From Elephas maximus indicus (taxonomy: Eukaryota > Chordata > Mammalia > Proboscidea > Elephantidae), in contig NC_064825.1 of NCBI RefSeq assembly GCF_024166365.1, positions 103,306,480-103,370,479 on the forward strand: a DNA stretch of 64,000 nucleotides. Reading direction: 5' to 3'. The stretch's first letter is position 1, and the number at the start of each line of letters is the position of its first letter. The translations under genes and the position numbers were made by a program. A model generated the notes under the pieces. It was not told the DNA's origin and did no database searches. It saw only the letters and a list, made by a program, of their open reading frames with translations. Shown here one piece after another: positions 53,580-64,000 of this stretch.

Positions 53580-54170
53580 GGTTCATTTATTCAGCAAATA
53601 CAATTTATTCAGCACCTACTCTGTGCCAAAAACTTTATGTCCTGGAGATATAAACTTAACCAAACCTACTAAGGGCCTGCTTTCATTGGAGCTTACATTG
53701 GGTAGGAAGATAGACAAAAGAATAATGTCAGGTAGACCTAAGGGCTGTGAAGAGTAGGTTAAGGGGATACAGTTTGATGGGTGGCAGGTACTGTTTTGCA
53801 TATGGTGGTCAAGAGAAGTCTGTCTAAGGGGTGACGCTTAAGTAGAGTTCTGAATGATGTAAGGAAGCGACACAAGTGGATATCTAGGGGAACGGTGTCA
53901 GGCATGGGAAACAGTGAGTGCAAAGGCCCTAAGGTGAGACTGCTCAGTTGTTTTGAGGAATAGTAAGAAGGCAGCTCTATGTGGAGTAGAATGAGCTGGG
54001 GAGGATTTTGGACTTTTGATCTTGAGATAAATATTAGACATCTACATGGAGCTGTTGATTGAGTAGGCATTTGGAGATAGGAGCCTGGAGTCCAGGGAGA
54101 CACTGAGGCTGGAATTACAAATTTGGGAGGCATCAGCTATGTTAAGCTGTGGGATTGGATGAAGTCACCA
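53580..54170 (-). mobile_element. L2, minus strand, 3' part
   Basis: TTTATTCAGCACCTACTCTG, GGAGCTTACATTGGGTAGG, AAGTGGATATCTAGGGG and GCAAAGGCCCTAAGGTGAG follow the inverted L2 consensus, then GGAATTACAAATTTGGGAGG from its ORF2 region. Confidence 0.85.
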
Positions 54171-54639
54171 TCATGTTAGAGAGATGGTACGTGTCCGCTC
54201 TTGGCAAACATTTCCCGGGAGATGAGCTTCTGTCTACCTCGTTAGCCTTGGTTTTGCATCTGGTCAGAGTGACAAGGGCAAGTCTTTGAGCTTCTCTGAA
54301 CCTCAGGCTTTTCGTCTGTAAAAAGGAGCTGGATAGCAGCACCAACGCTAATTCAGTGTAGCAGCACAAGAAAAGGAAGTGCTGCCTCTGACAGACATTT
54401 GGAAAACATTTTTGGAAGCTGCAGCACAAGATTCAGCTGCTTTGGGGGTTGCATATTTTATGCTTAAGCAGGCTGTCTGGAAAATGTTGAAGAAAACCCA
54501 AATGAACATTAGGCACCTACTAAATATACTTTATTATTAGTAAGTACAGAATAAGATGAGCTTTGCATATCAGCTGGCTTAATTTGGTGATGACCAAATT
54601 GGATAGGATGCTATCAGCTGACTGGAATTTTGGCGGCTC

Positions 54640-55865
54640 AGGTAAGAAATATTTATTAGGCACCTAAAAGTGCCAGGAGTTGACTAGGAAAACAGAGCCC
54701 ATACTCTTACGGAGCTTGTGCCTCAGTGAAAGGAGATAGACAATTCCTATGTATAGAAATAAAGAACCACAGGGACTGATGTTTGCCTCGAAGATAAAAC
54801 AGAGTAGGAGAGAAAACTGGTATGGTTGTGAGTGGTCATGGAAGGCCTTTCTGAGGAGGTAACTTTTGAGAGGGTATCTGGATGCTTTAGGAACAGAGCA
54901 TACTAAATAGAAGGACAATGAGGACGGGGGCCCTGTCATGGGAATGAACAGATATGACAGAGCAGGGGGATGAGGTCTGAGCGGTAGTGAAGTCCACCTT
55001 ATAGGGAGGGCCTCATAGGCTTTGCTAAGGAGGTTAGAGTTTATTTTGATTGCATCGGAAGCCACTGGAAGTGTTTAGGCAAGTGAAAGATGATGTAATT
55101 TAGAAAGGTCACCACTGGCTGCTGTGTTGGTGACAAGGGTTGGATTCAGGTTTCTATTTTGGTGGTAGACAAAAACATAGGTTTTTGTCTTGGGCAGCCA
55201 GATAGATGGAAGGAAGTGCTATTGACTGAGATGATGAAGACTCATGAACTGGTAGGGAAAACCATTTGGGGAAGGATTATTTTGGCCATGTTAATTTTAA
55301 GATGTCTATTAGGTCTCCAAGTGAAAAGTGTGTTGTTAACAGGTGGATATTCCAGTCTGAGTGTCAGTCCTCTAAACTGTTGACTGGGAGGTATGAATTT
55401 TAATGGTTAGCATAGAGATTATGTTAAAAGCCATGGCAAATGGCTAGGATCAAGTAGAAAGAGTTGAAATAGAGCAAAGATACCTGTCCTGAACCAAGCC
55501 CAGGACTTCCCAACATTTAATTATGAAACTGGAGGAGGAGGAGGAGGGATGGTCAGTGAGTTAAGGGGAAAGCCTGTAAAAGACAATATTTCATGAGGTA
55601 TATATATTCCAGTTGCTGTTGAGTGATTCCATAGGGAGCGGTCAGTCATGCCACATGTTGCTGAGAGGTAGAGTAAGATGAAGAGGAACTTGCTTATTGG
55701 TTTTAGCAAGATCCTGATCATTGGTAACTCTGAGAGCCAATTCAGTGGGGTGGTAGGGATAAAGGCCCTATTAGAGTGCACTGAACAAAGAATGGGTTGC
55801 GAGGAAGAGGAGATAGGAGAGAACATTTCTTCAAGGAGTTTTGCTCTGAAGAGGAAATGAAAAAT
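54640..55865 (-). mobile_element. L2, minus strand, long ORF2 remnant
   Basis: From AATATTTATTAGGCACC through GAAGGCCTTTCTGAGG, GGAAGCCACTGGAAGTG, CACTGGCTGCTGTGTTGG, TTAAGATGTCTATTAGG and TCAAGGAGTTTTGCTCTG, the marks keep L2 order over 1.2 kb. Inverted reading frames (e.g. 55065-54664) are decayed reverse transcriptase, not genes. Confidence 0.82.
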
Positions 55866-55869
55866 AGGA

Positions 55870-56395
55870 CTCAACATTGGCTGAGTGGAGTGGTGGTTTC
55901 CTTCTGTCTTGGTTGGAAATGAACCTGTAAGCTTAGCTCAAATCTCCCCTTTCCTCTCCTCCAGCCCATTCCATCCTGGTGTTAGATTCTAGCTCTGGCC
56001 TTCCCGCTGGCAATCTCTTCAAGATGGCACGTGAGAAGGATGTGCTGTGTCGAGAAGAACTTGGCTGTACAGGCAAAGACTTGAGCTAGAAAAAGAACAA
56101 ATGGTTATTCATTTGGTGCTTCCCATTAAGCAGGACCTTTTTTTCCCCCTTCTTCTTTCTTAAAGGAAACTTTAACAAAGGAGAATTCCCAGGCCTTCCT
56201 TAGAATTTAGGCACCAATTTCACATCATGGGATTCTGTTTTTCTTGGGTTTTCAGTCAAAGGATTGACATTGTAGATATGAAAGCATGATATAGATATTA
56301 GTAACTATTGCTGTTATTGCATTAGAGAACATCTCATCTCCCAGATCCCATATTGTTTCATTTTATTTCTATTTCTATAACAAATCATTGAAACA
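55870..56395. other. Intronic stretch, nothing recognised
   Basis: No repeat or exon identified. Confidence 0.4.
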
Positions 56396-56407
56396 GTGTC
56401 TGGCACA

Positions 56408-56586
56408 TTTGTTGTTGTTAGTTGCTGTCAAGTCAATTCTGACTCATGGTGACTCCAGGTATGCAGAGTCCAGAGTTTTCAAGGCTGTGACCTTGCGGAA
56501 GGGCCTCTGGGTGGGTTCAGATCACTGACTTTTTGGCTAGTAGTCGAGTGTGGGCTTGTAACCGTTTGTGCCACCCAGGGGCTCCT
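56408..56586 (-). repeat. AfroSINE type B with 9-bp TSD
   Basis: TCTGGCACA at 56399-56407 and 56587-56595; internal deletion after GCAGAGTCC. Confidence 0.92.
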
Positions 56587-56589
56587 TCT

Positions 56590-56810
56590 GGCACACCAAT
56601 GCCTTTTATCAGTACTTTACAGGTATTAACCCATTCAATCCTCACAGCAACCCTTGGAGGTAGGTGCTATTATTTTGACCATTTTATAGATGAAGAAACA
56701 GACACAGAGAATTTTAAATAAGGTCACCCAGCTAGCAAGTGGTAGAGCTAGGATTTGAACCGGGGCAGCCTGGCTCCAGGACCCAAGCTCTTAAACATTA
56801 CACTGTAGGG
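56590..56810 (-). repeat. MIR, minus strand
   Basis: AACCCATTCAATCCTCACAG, GATGAAGAAACAGACACAG and GGTCACCCAGCTAGCAAG; well preserved. Confidence 0.9.
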
Positions 56811-56854
56811 TCTATTGGTCTTACTAAAGAATAGCGCCGACTGCCATGCCAGTA

Positions 56855-57050
56855 ATCATTGCTTTTTATGTGCTGTGCTCCATGTCATGTATTTTAGATG
56901 CATGATTAAGAATCTTCACCCTTGCAAGGTACTGTAAGCCCATTTTACAGAGGAGGAAATAAAGGCTCAGAGCAGTTATATAGCTTGCCCAAAGTCCAAG
57001 GCTAAGAAGTGGAGCTGGGATTTGGTTTTGAGTCTGGTTGGCTTTCAAAT
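56855..57050 (-). repeat. MIR, minus strand
   Basis: CATTTTACAGAGGAGGAAAT and GCAGTTATATAGCTTGCCC. Confidence 0.85.
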
Positions 57051-57346
57051 CCTGTTATTCCCTTCGCAGAGTGACTGTCGTGCAAAATTTTAACACTTGC
57101 CTTCCATGGTGATTCATGATACCTGATTGCCTCCCTTTAGACTTACTTTGTGGCCTTGTGGCCACCCCCCCCCGCCGTTCCTTGAACCTGAGGTCACATG
57201 AGCTGCCCCAGGGGGACTAGCAAAGTCATAGCTTGATTTAGCCCTAATCAGCTGGGCTCCTTCCATCCCTTGCTCCGAATTAAGCCTCAGGTTTACCTAA
57301 AGCATCACAGATCTCCTTTTCCTGTGTGAAGAGATTAGGCCAGTGT

Positions 57347-57348
<2 letters not shown>

Positions 57349-57388
<40 letters not shown>
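57349..57388. repeat. (AC)20 microsatellite
   Basis: Pure AC run. Confidence 0.97.
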
Positions 57389-57389
<1 letters not shown>

Positions 57390-57390
<1 letters not shown>

Positions 57391-58545
57391 TAATGCCCAA
57401 GTGACTTTCTAATTTCTGGTTGGCATCAGGATGAGCAGTTTCTAGTGAAGTGCCTGGGCCTGGTGAACCCTTGGGAAGGGTGGGGACCATCTGTGCTGTC
57501 CTGTAAAGGAAATTGTGGTTTCTTTCTTTTTTTTTTAAGTTTATGGGAAAGGGAGACTTCTGTCTCAATTGAGCCTTTGTGGCGTTGTTTTACAGAGAGT
57601 CACAGAAAATGTTCTATGTAAATGACTACGTGCCCTGATTAGAGCCTCAATAGGCACCATTGTGTCATATTGCTATTATTGGCGATTGCAGGATACTAAA
57701 TGATATTCTCATCAGCCTGAAGAACTTCAGTGTTAGCAGTGAAACTTGGGTTAATTATACTTGTCTGAATTAGTGCAGGGAACGAAGCTGTGGGGAGAGC
57801 AAGGGTTTTGCTTTTCTCCCTTCTGTCTCTTCAGGGCGCTTGCTGGGGGTTTGATCAGAATATTTTTTAACCCGTGTTCTAAATTTGTATGACTGGCATT
57901 TTGCTCTTTGTGAGTTACTACCCCTTTTGGTGTTGGGAAACACAGGCCCAATTTATAGGACAGTTGGAAGGGGGAGAAACGGTCTGCTTAATAGTGCATT
58001 CTTTCTCAGTCAGTGCGGGGTAAAAAATAGCATGAAGATTTAAGTCCTAGGGGAGTGCTGGACTCTCGAGAGGGGCCTCTTTAATTTAGCTCTTGTCTCC
58101 TCTGCCTTTGAATTATCGGCTCCTCTGATCCTGACTCACCTCTTTGAAGAAATGACACACTGACCTACATCTCGGCTGAAACAGATAGAAGAGTCTGTCT
58201 CTGGTATGCCCCTCCTTGGCATTCCTGGCACAGCCGACAAGGGAATCTGTCTGAGGGCTGAGGCGCTCTTGGGTTTCCTGTCATGGTCTTCTCCCCTGGT
58301 TTTAATTGCAGAGCTCCCCTCTTCTAGTTATTCCTGATCCTAAACTTCCTGCATTCCCTTGTTTTCTTTTGTCTATAAATTTTTTTTATAAATTTCATGT
58401 CACTTTTATTGGATCGAAAGTCTCATTTTTCCCCTTCAATGTTACATGGGTTGTGAATGTAATTATTGTTAAGAAGTCTTTGGAAAGTGATTTTTAGTGG
58501 TGGCTTCAGAGTTTGTCGTATATGAATATCATTACTTATGTAACC
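57390..58545. other. Intronic stretch, nothing recognised
   Basis: About 1.15 kb without a recognisable interspersed repeat or exon. Confidence 0.45.
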
Positions 58546-58550
58546 ATTTC

Positions 58551-58764
58551 AGCATCCCCGGGTGGCACAAATGGCTAAGCGCTCAACTATAATTGAAAGG
58601 TTGGTAGTATGAACCCAGCGAGAGGCACCTTGGAAGAAAGTCCTGGTGATCTGAAAGGTCACAGCCTTGAAAATCCTATGGAGTGGACTTCTACTCTGCA
58701 ACATATGAGGTCACCATGAGTTGCAGTTGACTCGATGGCAATCCGTTTTTTTTTTTTTTTTTTT
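58551..58764 (+). repeat. AfroSINE type B
   Basis: CATCCCCGGGTGGCACAAATG to CTCGATGGCAATCCG and a T19 run; flanks TAACCATTTCA / TAACTATTTCA. Confidence 0.92.
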
Positions 58765-58769
58765 GTTAA

Positions 58770-59460
58770 CTATTTCACCATTTGGGGGCGTTTGGTTTGA
58801 ATCCTGGCTTTTTTCTTTTTCTTTTGCTATTTTAAATCACATTGCATTGGCAATTAGCCTAGGACAGATTCATAGAGTTTACTGAGTCAGGATATGAACT
58901 TAAATATAGAGAAAGGAAGGACTTAAACCCAGATATGTCTGTCTTCACTTCCAGTGTTCTTTCTACTATTTATGTCCTTTCCCATAACAGAACTCAGATG
59001 CTTTCCCAGAGAAGGCAGGCACATAGTTCTCACCTGGGTGGTCCAGGGTGAGTTGGCTCCGGAATTCTTTTTCTTCTTTCAATTCGACAATTGTTAACTG
59101 TTCTCTGGAGCAGTACCCGGTAAGGGTAAGGCAGCTCATATCACAGGGTCATCCCCTTTACCTGACAGGAGTGCAGGTTGTCATGTATAGCACATGCAAA
59201 TATACATTTTAAAGACTGTTCCATTGTTAAAAAAAAATTACATTTTAAAGAGTAAAATACAGTTTGAAGACCGTATTGAATACAATTTAATCTGCTCAAT
59301 TCAGACCCCTTGCAGAGTGCCTCACAGCTAGTGTTTGGAAGCCCTAGTTATCAGTTTTAGTCATAATACAAACATGTTTTCTGTATTTACAATATATATA
59401 TATATATAAAATAGACTTTCTGAAGCAGAGCCCTGGTCAACACACTAGTAACTTCCAAAC
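58770..59460. other. Intronic stretch, nothing recognised
   Basis: Only a TA run at 59391-59408. Confidence 0.4.
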
Positions 59461-59466
59461 CATATT

Positions 59467-59612
59467 GGAGCGCTGGTGGCGTAGTGGTTAAGAGCTATGG
59501 CTGCTAACCAAAAAGTCAGCAGTTTGAATCACCAGCTGCTCCTTAGAAACCCTGGCAGTTCTACTGTGTCCTGCAGGGTTGCTCTGAGTTGGAATCGACG
59601 GCAACAGGCTTG
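59467..59612 (+). repeat. AfroSINE type A (short form)
   Basis: GGAGCGCTGGTGGCGTAG to GACGGCAACAGGCTTG, slightly shortened in the middle. Confidence 0.92.
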
Positions 59613-60011
59613 TTCTCTCAGAACCAGGAGATCATGTGGGGGGAAAAGGGCTCTTGGGTCAAACAGGGGCACAGCTCCGTTCTAAGGAGATCCCTGAAGC
59701 ACGTGAAATAGTTACAGGTTCCGAGAAACGCTGCTGAAGCCTCTGGTTCTGTGGCAGCCAGCATTTCCACGGAACACCTGAGGGTATGCCTGTGGAATAA
59801 GCAGCAGGTGGAACAATGCTTTCTACCCTGGGTGGTGCAAACTGTTAGCGTGCTCCCTGCTAAGTGAAAGCTTGGTTGAAGTCCACCCAGTGGTGCCTTG
59901 GAAGAAAGGCCTGGTCATCTACTTCCAAAAAGTCACAGCCGTGAAAACGCTGTACTACTGTGCATACATGGGGTCACCATGAGTCAGAATTACCTGGATG
60001 GCATTTTTTTT

Positions 60012-62863
60012 TTTTTTTTTTTTTTTATAATAATTTTTATTAAGCTTCAAGTGAACGTTTACAAATCCAATCAGTCTGTCACATATAAGTTTACATACAT
60101 CTCACTCCCTACTCCCACTTACTCTCCCCGTCTTGAGTCAGCCCTTTCAGTCTCTCCTTTCTTGACAATTTTGCCGGCTTCCCTCTCTCTCTATCCTCCC
60201 ACCCCCCTCCAGACAAGAGTTGCCAACACAGTCTCAAGTGTCCACCTGATATAATTAGCTCACTCTTCATCAGCGTCTCTCTCCCACCCGCTGACCAGTC
60301 CCTTTCATGTCTGATGAGTTGTCTTCAGGGATGGTTCCTGTCCTGTGTCAACAGAAGGTCTGGAGAGCATGACCGCCGGGATTCCTCCAGTCTCAGTCAG
60401 ACCATTAAGTTTGGTCTTTTTATGAGAATTTGGGGTCTGCATCCCACTGCTCTCCTGCTCCCTCAGGGGTCCTCTGCTGAGCTCCCTGTCAGGGCAGTCA
60501 TCGATTGTGGCCGGGCACCAACTAGTTCTTCTGGTCTCAGGATGATGTAGGTCTCTGGTTCATGTGGCCCTTTCTGTCTCTTGGGCTCTTAGTTGTCATG
60601 TGGGCTTGGTGTTCTTCATTTTCCTTTGCTCCAGGTGGGTTGAGACCAATTGCTGCATCTTAGATGGCTGCTTGTTAGCATTTAAGACCCCAGACGCCAC
60701 ATTTCAAAGTGGGATGCAGAATAATTTCATAGTAGAATTATTTTGCCAATTGACTTAGAAGTCCCCTCAAACCATGGTCCCCAGACCCCCGCGCTTGCTC
60801 CGCTGAGCTTTGAAGCATTCATTTTATCCCGGAAACTTCTTTGCTTTTGGTCCAGTCCAATTGAGCTGACCTTCCATGTATTGAGTGTTGTCTTTCCCTT
60901 CACCTAAAGCAGTTCTTATCTACTGATTAATCAATAAAAAACCCTCTCCCACCCTCCCTCCCTCCCCCCCTCGTAACCACAAAAGTATGTGTTCTTCTCA
61001 GGTTTACTATTTCTCAAGATCTTATAATAGTGGTCTTATACAATATTTGTCCTTTTGCCTCTGACTCATTTCGCTCAGCATAATGCCTTCCAGGTTCCTC
61101 CATGTTGTGAAATGTTTCAGAGATTCGTCACTGTTCTTTATCGATGCGTAGTATTCCATTGTGTGAATATACCACAATTTATTTACCCATTCATCCGTTG
61201 ATGGACACCTTGGTTGCTTCCAACTTTTTGCTATTGTAAACAGAGCTGCAATAAACATGGGTGTGCATATATCTGTTTGTATGAAGGCTCTTGTATCTCT
61301 AGGGTATATTCCGAGGAGTGGGATTTCTGGGTTGTATGGTAGTTCTATTTCTAACTGTTTAAGATAACGCCAGATAGATTTCCAAAGTGGTTGTACCATT
61401 TTACATTCCCACCAGCAGTGTATGAGAGTTCCAATCTCTCCGCAGCCTCTCCAACATTTATTATTTTGTGTTTTTTGGATTAATGCCAGCCTTGCTGGTG
61501 TGAGATGGAATCTCATCGTAGTTTTAATTTGCATTTCTCTAATGGCTAATGATCGAGAGCATTTTCTCATGTATCTGTTGGCTGCCTGAATATCTTCTTT
61601 AGAGAAATGTGTGTTCATATCCTTTGCCCACTTCTTGATTGGGTTGTTTGTCTTTTTGTGGTTGAGTTTTGACAGAATCATGTTGATTTTAGAGATCAGG
61701 CGCTGGTCGGAGATGTCATAGCTGAAAATTCTTTCCCAATCTGTAGGTGGTCTTTTTACTCTTTTGGTGAAGTCTTTAGATGAGCATAGGTGTTTGATTT
61801 TTAGGAGCTCCCAGTTATCGGGTTTCTCTTCATCATTTTTGGTAATGTTTTGTATTCTGTTTATACCTTGTATTAGGGCTCCTAGGGTTGTCCCAATTTT
61901 TTCTTCCATGATCTTTATCGTTTTAGTCTTTATGTTTAGGTCTTTGATCCACTTGGAGTTAGTTTTTGTGCATGGTGTGAGGTATGGGTCCTGTTTCATT
62001 TTTTTGCAAATGGATATCCAGTTATGCCAGCACCATTTGTTAAAAAGGCTGTCTTTTCCCCAGTTAATTGACACTGGTCCTTTGTCAAATATCAGCTGCT
62101 CATACGTGGATGGATCTATGTCTGGGTTCTCAATTCTGTTCCATTGGTCTATGTGTCTGTTGTTGTACCAATACCAGGCTGTTTTGACTACTGTGGCTGT
62201 ATAATAGGTTCTGAAGTCAGGTAAGGTGAGGCCTCCCACTTTCTTCTTCTTTTTCAGTAGTGCTTTGCTTATCCGGGGCTTCTTTCCCTTCCATATGAAA
62301 TTGGTGATTTGTTTCTCTATCCCCTTAAAATATGACATTGGAATTTGGATCGGAAGTGCGTTAAATGTATAGATGGCTTTTGGTAGAATAGACATTTTTA
62401 CTATGTTAAGTCTTCCTATCCATGAGCAAGGTATGTTTTTCCACTTAAGTATGTCCTTTTGAATTTCTTGTAGTAGAGCTTTGTAGTTTTCTTTGTATAG
62501 GTCTTTTACATCCTTGGTAAGATTTATTCCTAAGTATCTTATCTTCTTGGGGGCTACTGTGAATGGTATTGATTTGGTTATTTCCTCTTCGGTGTTCTTT
62601 TTGTTGATGTAGAGGAATCCAAGTGATTTTTGTATGTTTATTTTATAACCTGAGACTCTGCCAAACTCTTCTATTAGTTTCAGTAGTTTTCTGGAGGATT
62701 CCTTAGGGTTTTCTGTGTATATAATCATGTCATCTGCAAATAGTGATAACTTTACTTCTTCCTTGCCAATCCGGATACCTTTTATTTCTTTGTCTAGCCT
62801 GATTGCCCTGGCTAAGACTTCCAACACGATGTTGAATAAGAGCGGTGATAAAGGGCATCCTTG
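60012..62863 (-). mobile_element. Young 5'-truncated L1 (ORF2 3' half and 3' UTR)
   Basis: About 2.85 kb on the minus strand, framed by the target duplication TGGATGGCATTTTTTTT (59995-60011 and 62864-62880). The tail is the T-run up to 60026. A 3' UTR of roughly 1 kb (60027-61021) follows ORF2 and ends AATAAAAATTATTATAAAA on the element's own strand. The 5' end falls inside the reverse transcriptase, so it cannot mobilise itself. The duplication is perfect and the ORF is unbroken, which points to a recent insertion. Confidence 0.93.
61022..62863 (-). CDS. L1 ORF2 protein, C-terminal 613 residues (truncated)
   Basis: LINE-1 ORF2p is an endonuclease/reverse transcriptase that copies L1 RNA at nicked chromosomal DNA. 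The L1-derived reading starts at the [11 protein letters not shown] segment and holds the catalytic FADD motif near 62740-62729, the thumb ([16 protein letters not shown]), DQWNR, and the C-terminal cysteine-rich segment [18 protein letters not shown], ending at a stop at 61022-61024. No internal stop or frameshift is seen. The endonuclease domain and first part of the reverse transcriptase are absent. The frame extends upstream into SINE sequence as far as an ATG at 62986, an accidental start. No promoter; not expected to be expressed as a functional enzyme. Confidence 0.92.
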   Translation of the reverse strand, partial: QGCPLSPLLFNIVLEVLARAIRLDKEIKGIRIGKEEVKLSLFADDMIIYTENPKESSRKLLKLIEEFGRVSGYKINIQKSLGFLYINKKNTEEEITKSIPFTVAPKKIRYLGINLTKDVKDLYKENYKALLQEIQKDILKWKNIPCSWIGRLNIVKMSILPKAIYTFNALPIQIPMSYFKGIEKQITNFIWKGKKPRISKALLKKKKKVGGLTLPDFRTYYTATVVKTAWYWYNNRHIDQWNRIENPDIDPSTYEQLIFDKGPVSINWGKDSLFNKWCWHNWISICKKMKQDPYLTPCTKTNSKWIKDLNIKTKTIKIMEEKIGTTLGALIQGINRIQNITKNDEEKPDNWELLKIKHLCSSKDFTKRVKRPPTDWERIFSYDISDQRLISKINMILSKLNHKKTNNPIKKWAKDMNTHFSKEDIQAANRYMRKCSRSLAIREMQIKTTMRFHLTPARLALIQKTQNNKCWRGCGEIGTLIHCWWECKMVQPLWKSIWRYLKQLEIELPYNPEIPLLGIYPRDTRAFIQTDICTPMFIAALFTIAKSWKQPRCPSTDEWVNKLWYIHTMEYYASIKNSDESLKHFTTWRNLEGIMLSEMSQRQKDKYCIRPLL

Positions 62864-62903
62864 TGGATGGCATTTTTTTTGGTTGATGTTTTGGAACAAT
62901 GCT

Positions 62904-63116
62904 AGGAGTCCCTGGGTGATGTGATGCAGATGGTTTAGTTCGGCTGCTAACCCAAAGGTAGGAGGTTTGAGTCCAGCCAGAAGCACCTCAGAAGAAAAGT
63001 CTGATGATCTACTTCCCCAAAATCAGCCATTGAAAACCTCTGGAGCACAGTTCTACTCTGACACATGTGAGGGTGCCGTAAATTGGGGTTGACTCGATGG
63101 CAACTGGTTTGGGTTT
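62904..63116 (+). repeat. AfroSINE type B sharing a TSD with its neighbour
   Basis: AGGAGTCCCTGGGTGATG to GATGGCAACTGGTTTGGG, bounded by GGAACAATGCT at 62893-62903 and 63117-63127. Confidence 0.95.
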
Positions 63117-63189
63117 GGAACAATGCTGAGCTGAGGATTAGAGGCCGGACCTCTAGCCGTCGAGCCCTATATGATGGCCCCCACCCACC

Positions 63190-63755
63190 CGAATGTTTCA
63201 CCTCAATTCCCCACTGTTTCCTTCCTGGATACTTTGTTCCCGCCTCATCTAACTACCTGCTGCTTGTCATATCTTGTTCTTTCTGGCCTCTATGAGACTG
63301 TAAATGCTGTTTTCTCTGCCTAAAGTGCCCTCTCCCTTATCTCCACATGGCTGAATTCAACCAGTTTTTCAAGGCTAGGTTCAGACCAGCCTCTTTGCTT
63401 TATCCTTACGCATAATCCTTACAGTTGGAGCTATAATCTCTTGGCCTCCTGGACCCTCAGAGCTGCCACTCCTACTTGGGGCATGGCACAGTTTTCTATC
63501 TGGTTTTACAGTTATTTGTGCATCTGTGTTTACAATTTTTTTTTACATAAAAAAATTTCTATTAAAAAAATTTTTTTTTTAAATTGTGGTAAATATATAT
63601 GTAACAAAACACTGGCCGTTTTAACAATCTTCACACGTGTATGTGTCTTTTTGAGTTGATTCAAGTCCTTGAAGACAAGAGCTGTAGCTTAGACTGCCTG
63701 TGGCCTTTCATGTAGTAAGTGCTCAGTCACTGCTTGTTGAATGATTGCTTGTAGT
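63190..63755 (+). repeat. L2, + strand, with an L1 scrap inside
   Basis: TCTATGAGACTGTAAATGC and TAAAGTGCCCTCTCCC in the first part; the terminus CATGTAGTAAGTGCTCAGTC and CTTGTTGAATGATT at the end. Confidence 0.6.
63535..63655 (-). repeat. L1 3'-end scrap, minus strand
   Basis: T-run, AAATTGTGGTAAATATATAT and AACACTGGCCGTTTTAAC. Confidence 0.6.
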
Positions 63756-64000
63756 GTCCATTAATAGTTCCCGTGGAGGGAGGGCCTGACAACAGCCCTG
63801 ACAGTGGAGATGTTCCCATAGCAATGCCCACACTGACCTCCAGCAAGTCACCACATGAATAGCAGAATCTGCCTTTTCCCCCAGTCAGCAGGGCTGGGGA
63901 GGACAGCTTTGCTTCAGATTTTTTTCTGATCTGTTAAGTGAAGGTTGGTTAGAAGCAGGAATGGCGAGACTTCATCTCATGTACTTTAGATATGTTACCA

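Larger units (their letters stand above)
59821..62892 (+). repeat. AfroSINE type B split by an L1
   Basis: SINE sequence 59821-60003 (TCTACCCTGGGTGGTGC ... CTGGATGGCA) breaks off at the L1 and its last bases (GGTTGATGTTTT) reappear at 62881-62892. GGAACAATGCT flanks the composite at 59810-59820 and 62893-62903. Confidence 0.9.
6150..64000 (+). other. PTPRJ: PTPRJ intron 1 (5' part)
   Basis: It starts at the GTGAGC donor and no acceptor plus exon resembling PTPRJ exon 2 was recognised before the window ends. The human gene has a very long first intron, so this is expected. All longer open frames in it are explained by repeats or lack protein-like composition. Contents are itemised separately. 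Confidence 0.75.

Noticed and set aside
54664-55065. 133-codon minus frame as a gene
   Set aside because: Lies wholly in a decayed L2 ORF2 remnant.
61764-62204. 146-codon + strand frame within the L1
   Set aside because: Shadow of the L1 ORF2 on the opposite strand.
6150-64000. A hidden PTPRJ exon 2 or a nested host gene in the intron
   Set aside because: No open frame resembled the PTPRJ fibronectin repeats or any other host protein, and no intronless retrocopy was recognised.

Overview
The window is mammalian nuclear DNA. It is dominated by SINEs with the heads GAGCCCTGGTGG and GAGTCCCTGGGTGG, whose 3' tails match RTE-type LINE fragments also present here. These are the AfroSINE families of Afrotheria. 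With RTE remnants, tRNA-Gly-headed SINEs and a young L1, the best guess is a paenungulate, most likely an elephant (inference from repeats only).

The only protein-coding exon I can support is exon 1 of PTPRJ (DEP-1/CD148, a receptor-type tyrosine phosphatase), on the + strand. The main ATG is at 6054 and the splice donor follows 6149. It lies in a strong CpG island (about 5330-6770). The 32 encoded residues differ from the human N-terminus, as I remember it, at four positions. Two further in-frame ATGs upstream (5727 and 5910) and an arginine run between 5910 and 6054 reproduce the tandem-AUG, translation-attenuating leader described for human and mouse PTPRJ.

Layout: 1-5330 is upstream intergenic DNA with an inverted duplication, SINEs and an RTE remnant. 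5330-6770 is the CpG island, promoter and exon 1. 6150-64000 reads as the 5' part of the large PTPRJ intron 1, with no further exon recognised. The intron holds about 45 AfroSINE-type copies, old MIR, L2 and L1 relics, three solo LTRs, a CAG/CTG-ended MITE, two L1 3'-end insertions with target-site duplications (TSDs), an AfroSINE split by an RTE fragment, and a nested SINE/SINE/L1 cluster at 59.8-63.1 kb with an L1 ORF2 open for about 613 codons.

Naming used below: type A SINE = GAGCCCTGGTGG head; type B = GAGTCCCTGGGTGG head with the GAAGAAAGGCCTGG body; type C = tRNA-Gly head on an RTE-like body. No prokaryote-like system, CRISPR array, RNA gene or new protein-coding system was seen. The notable content is the conserved PTPRJ leader and several unusually legible insertion histories.
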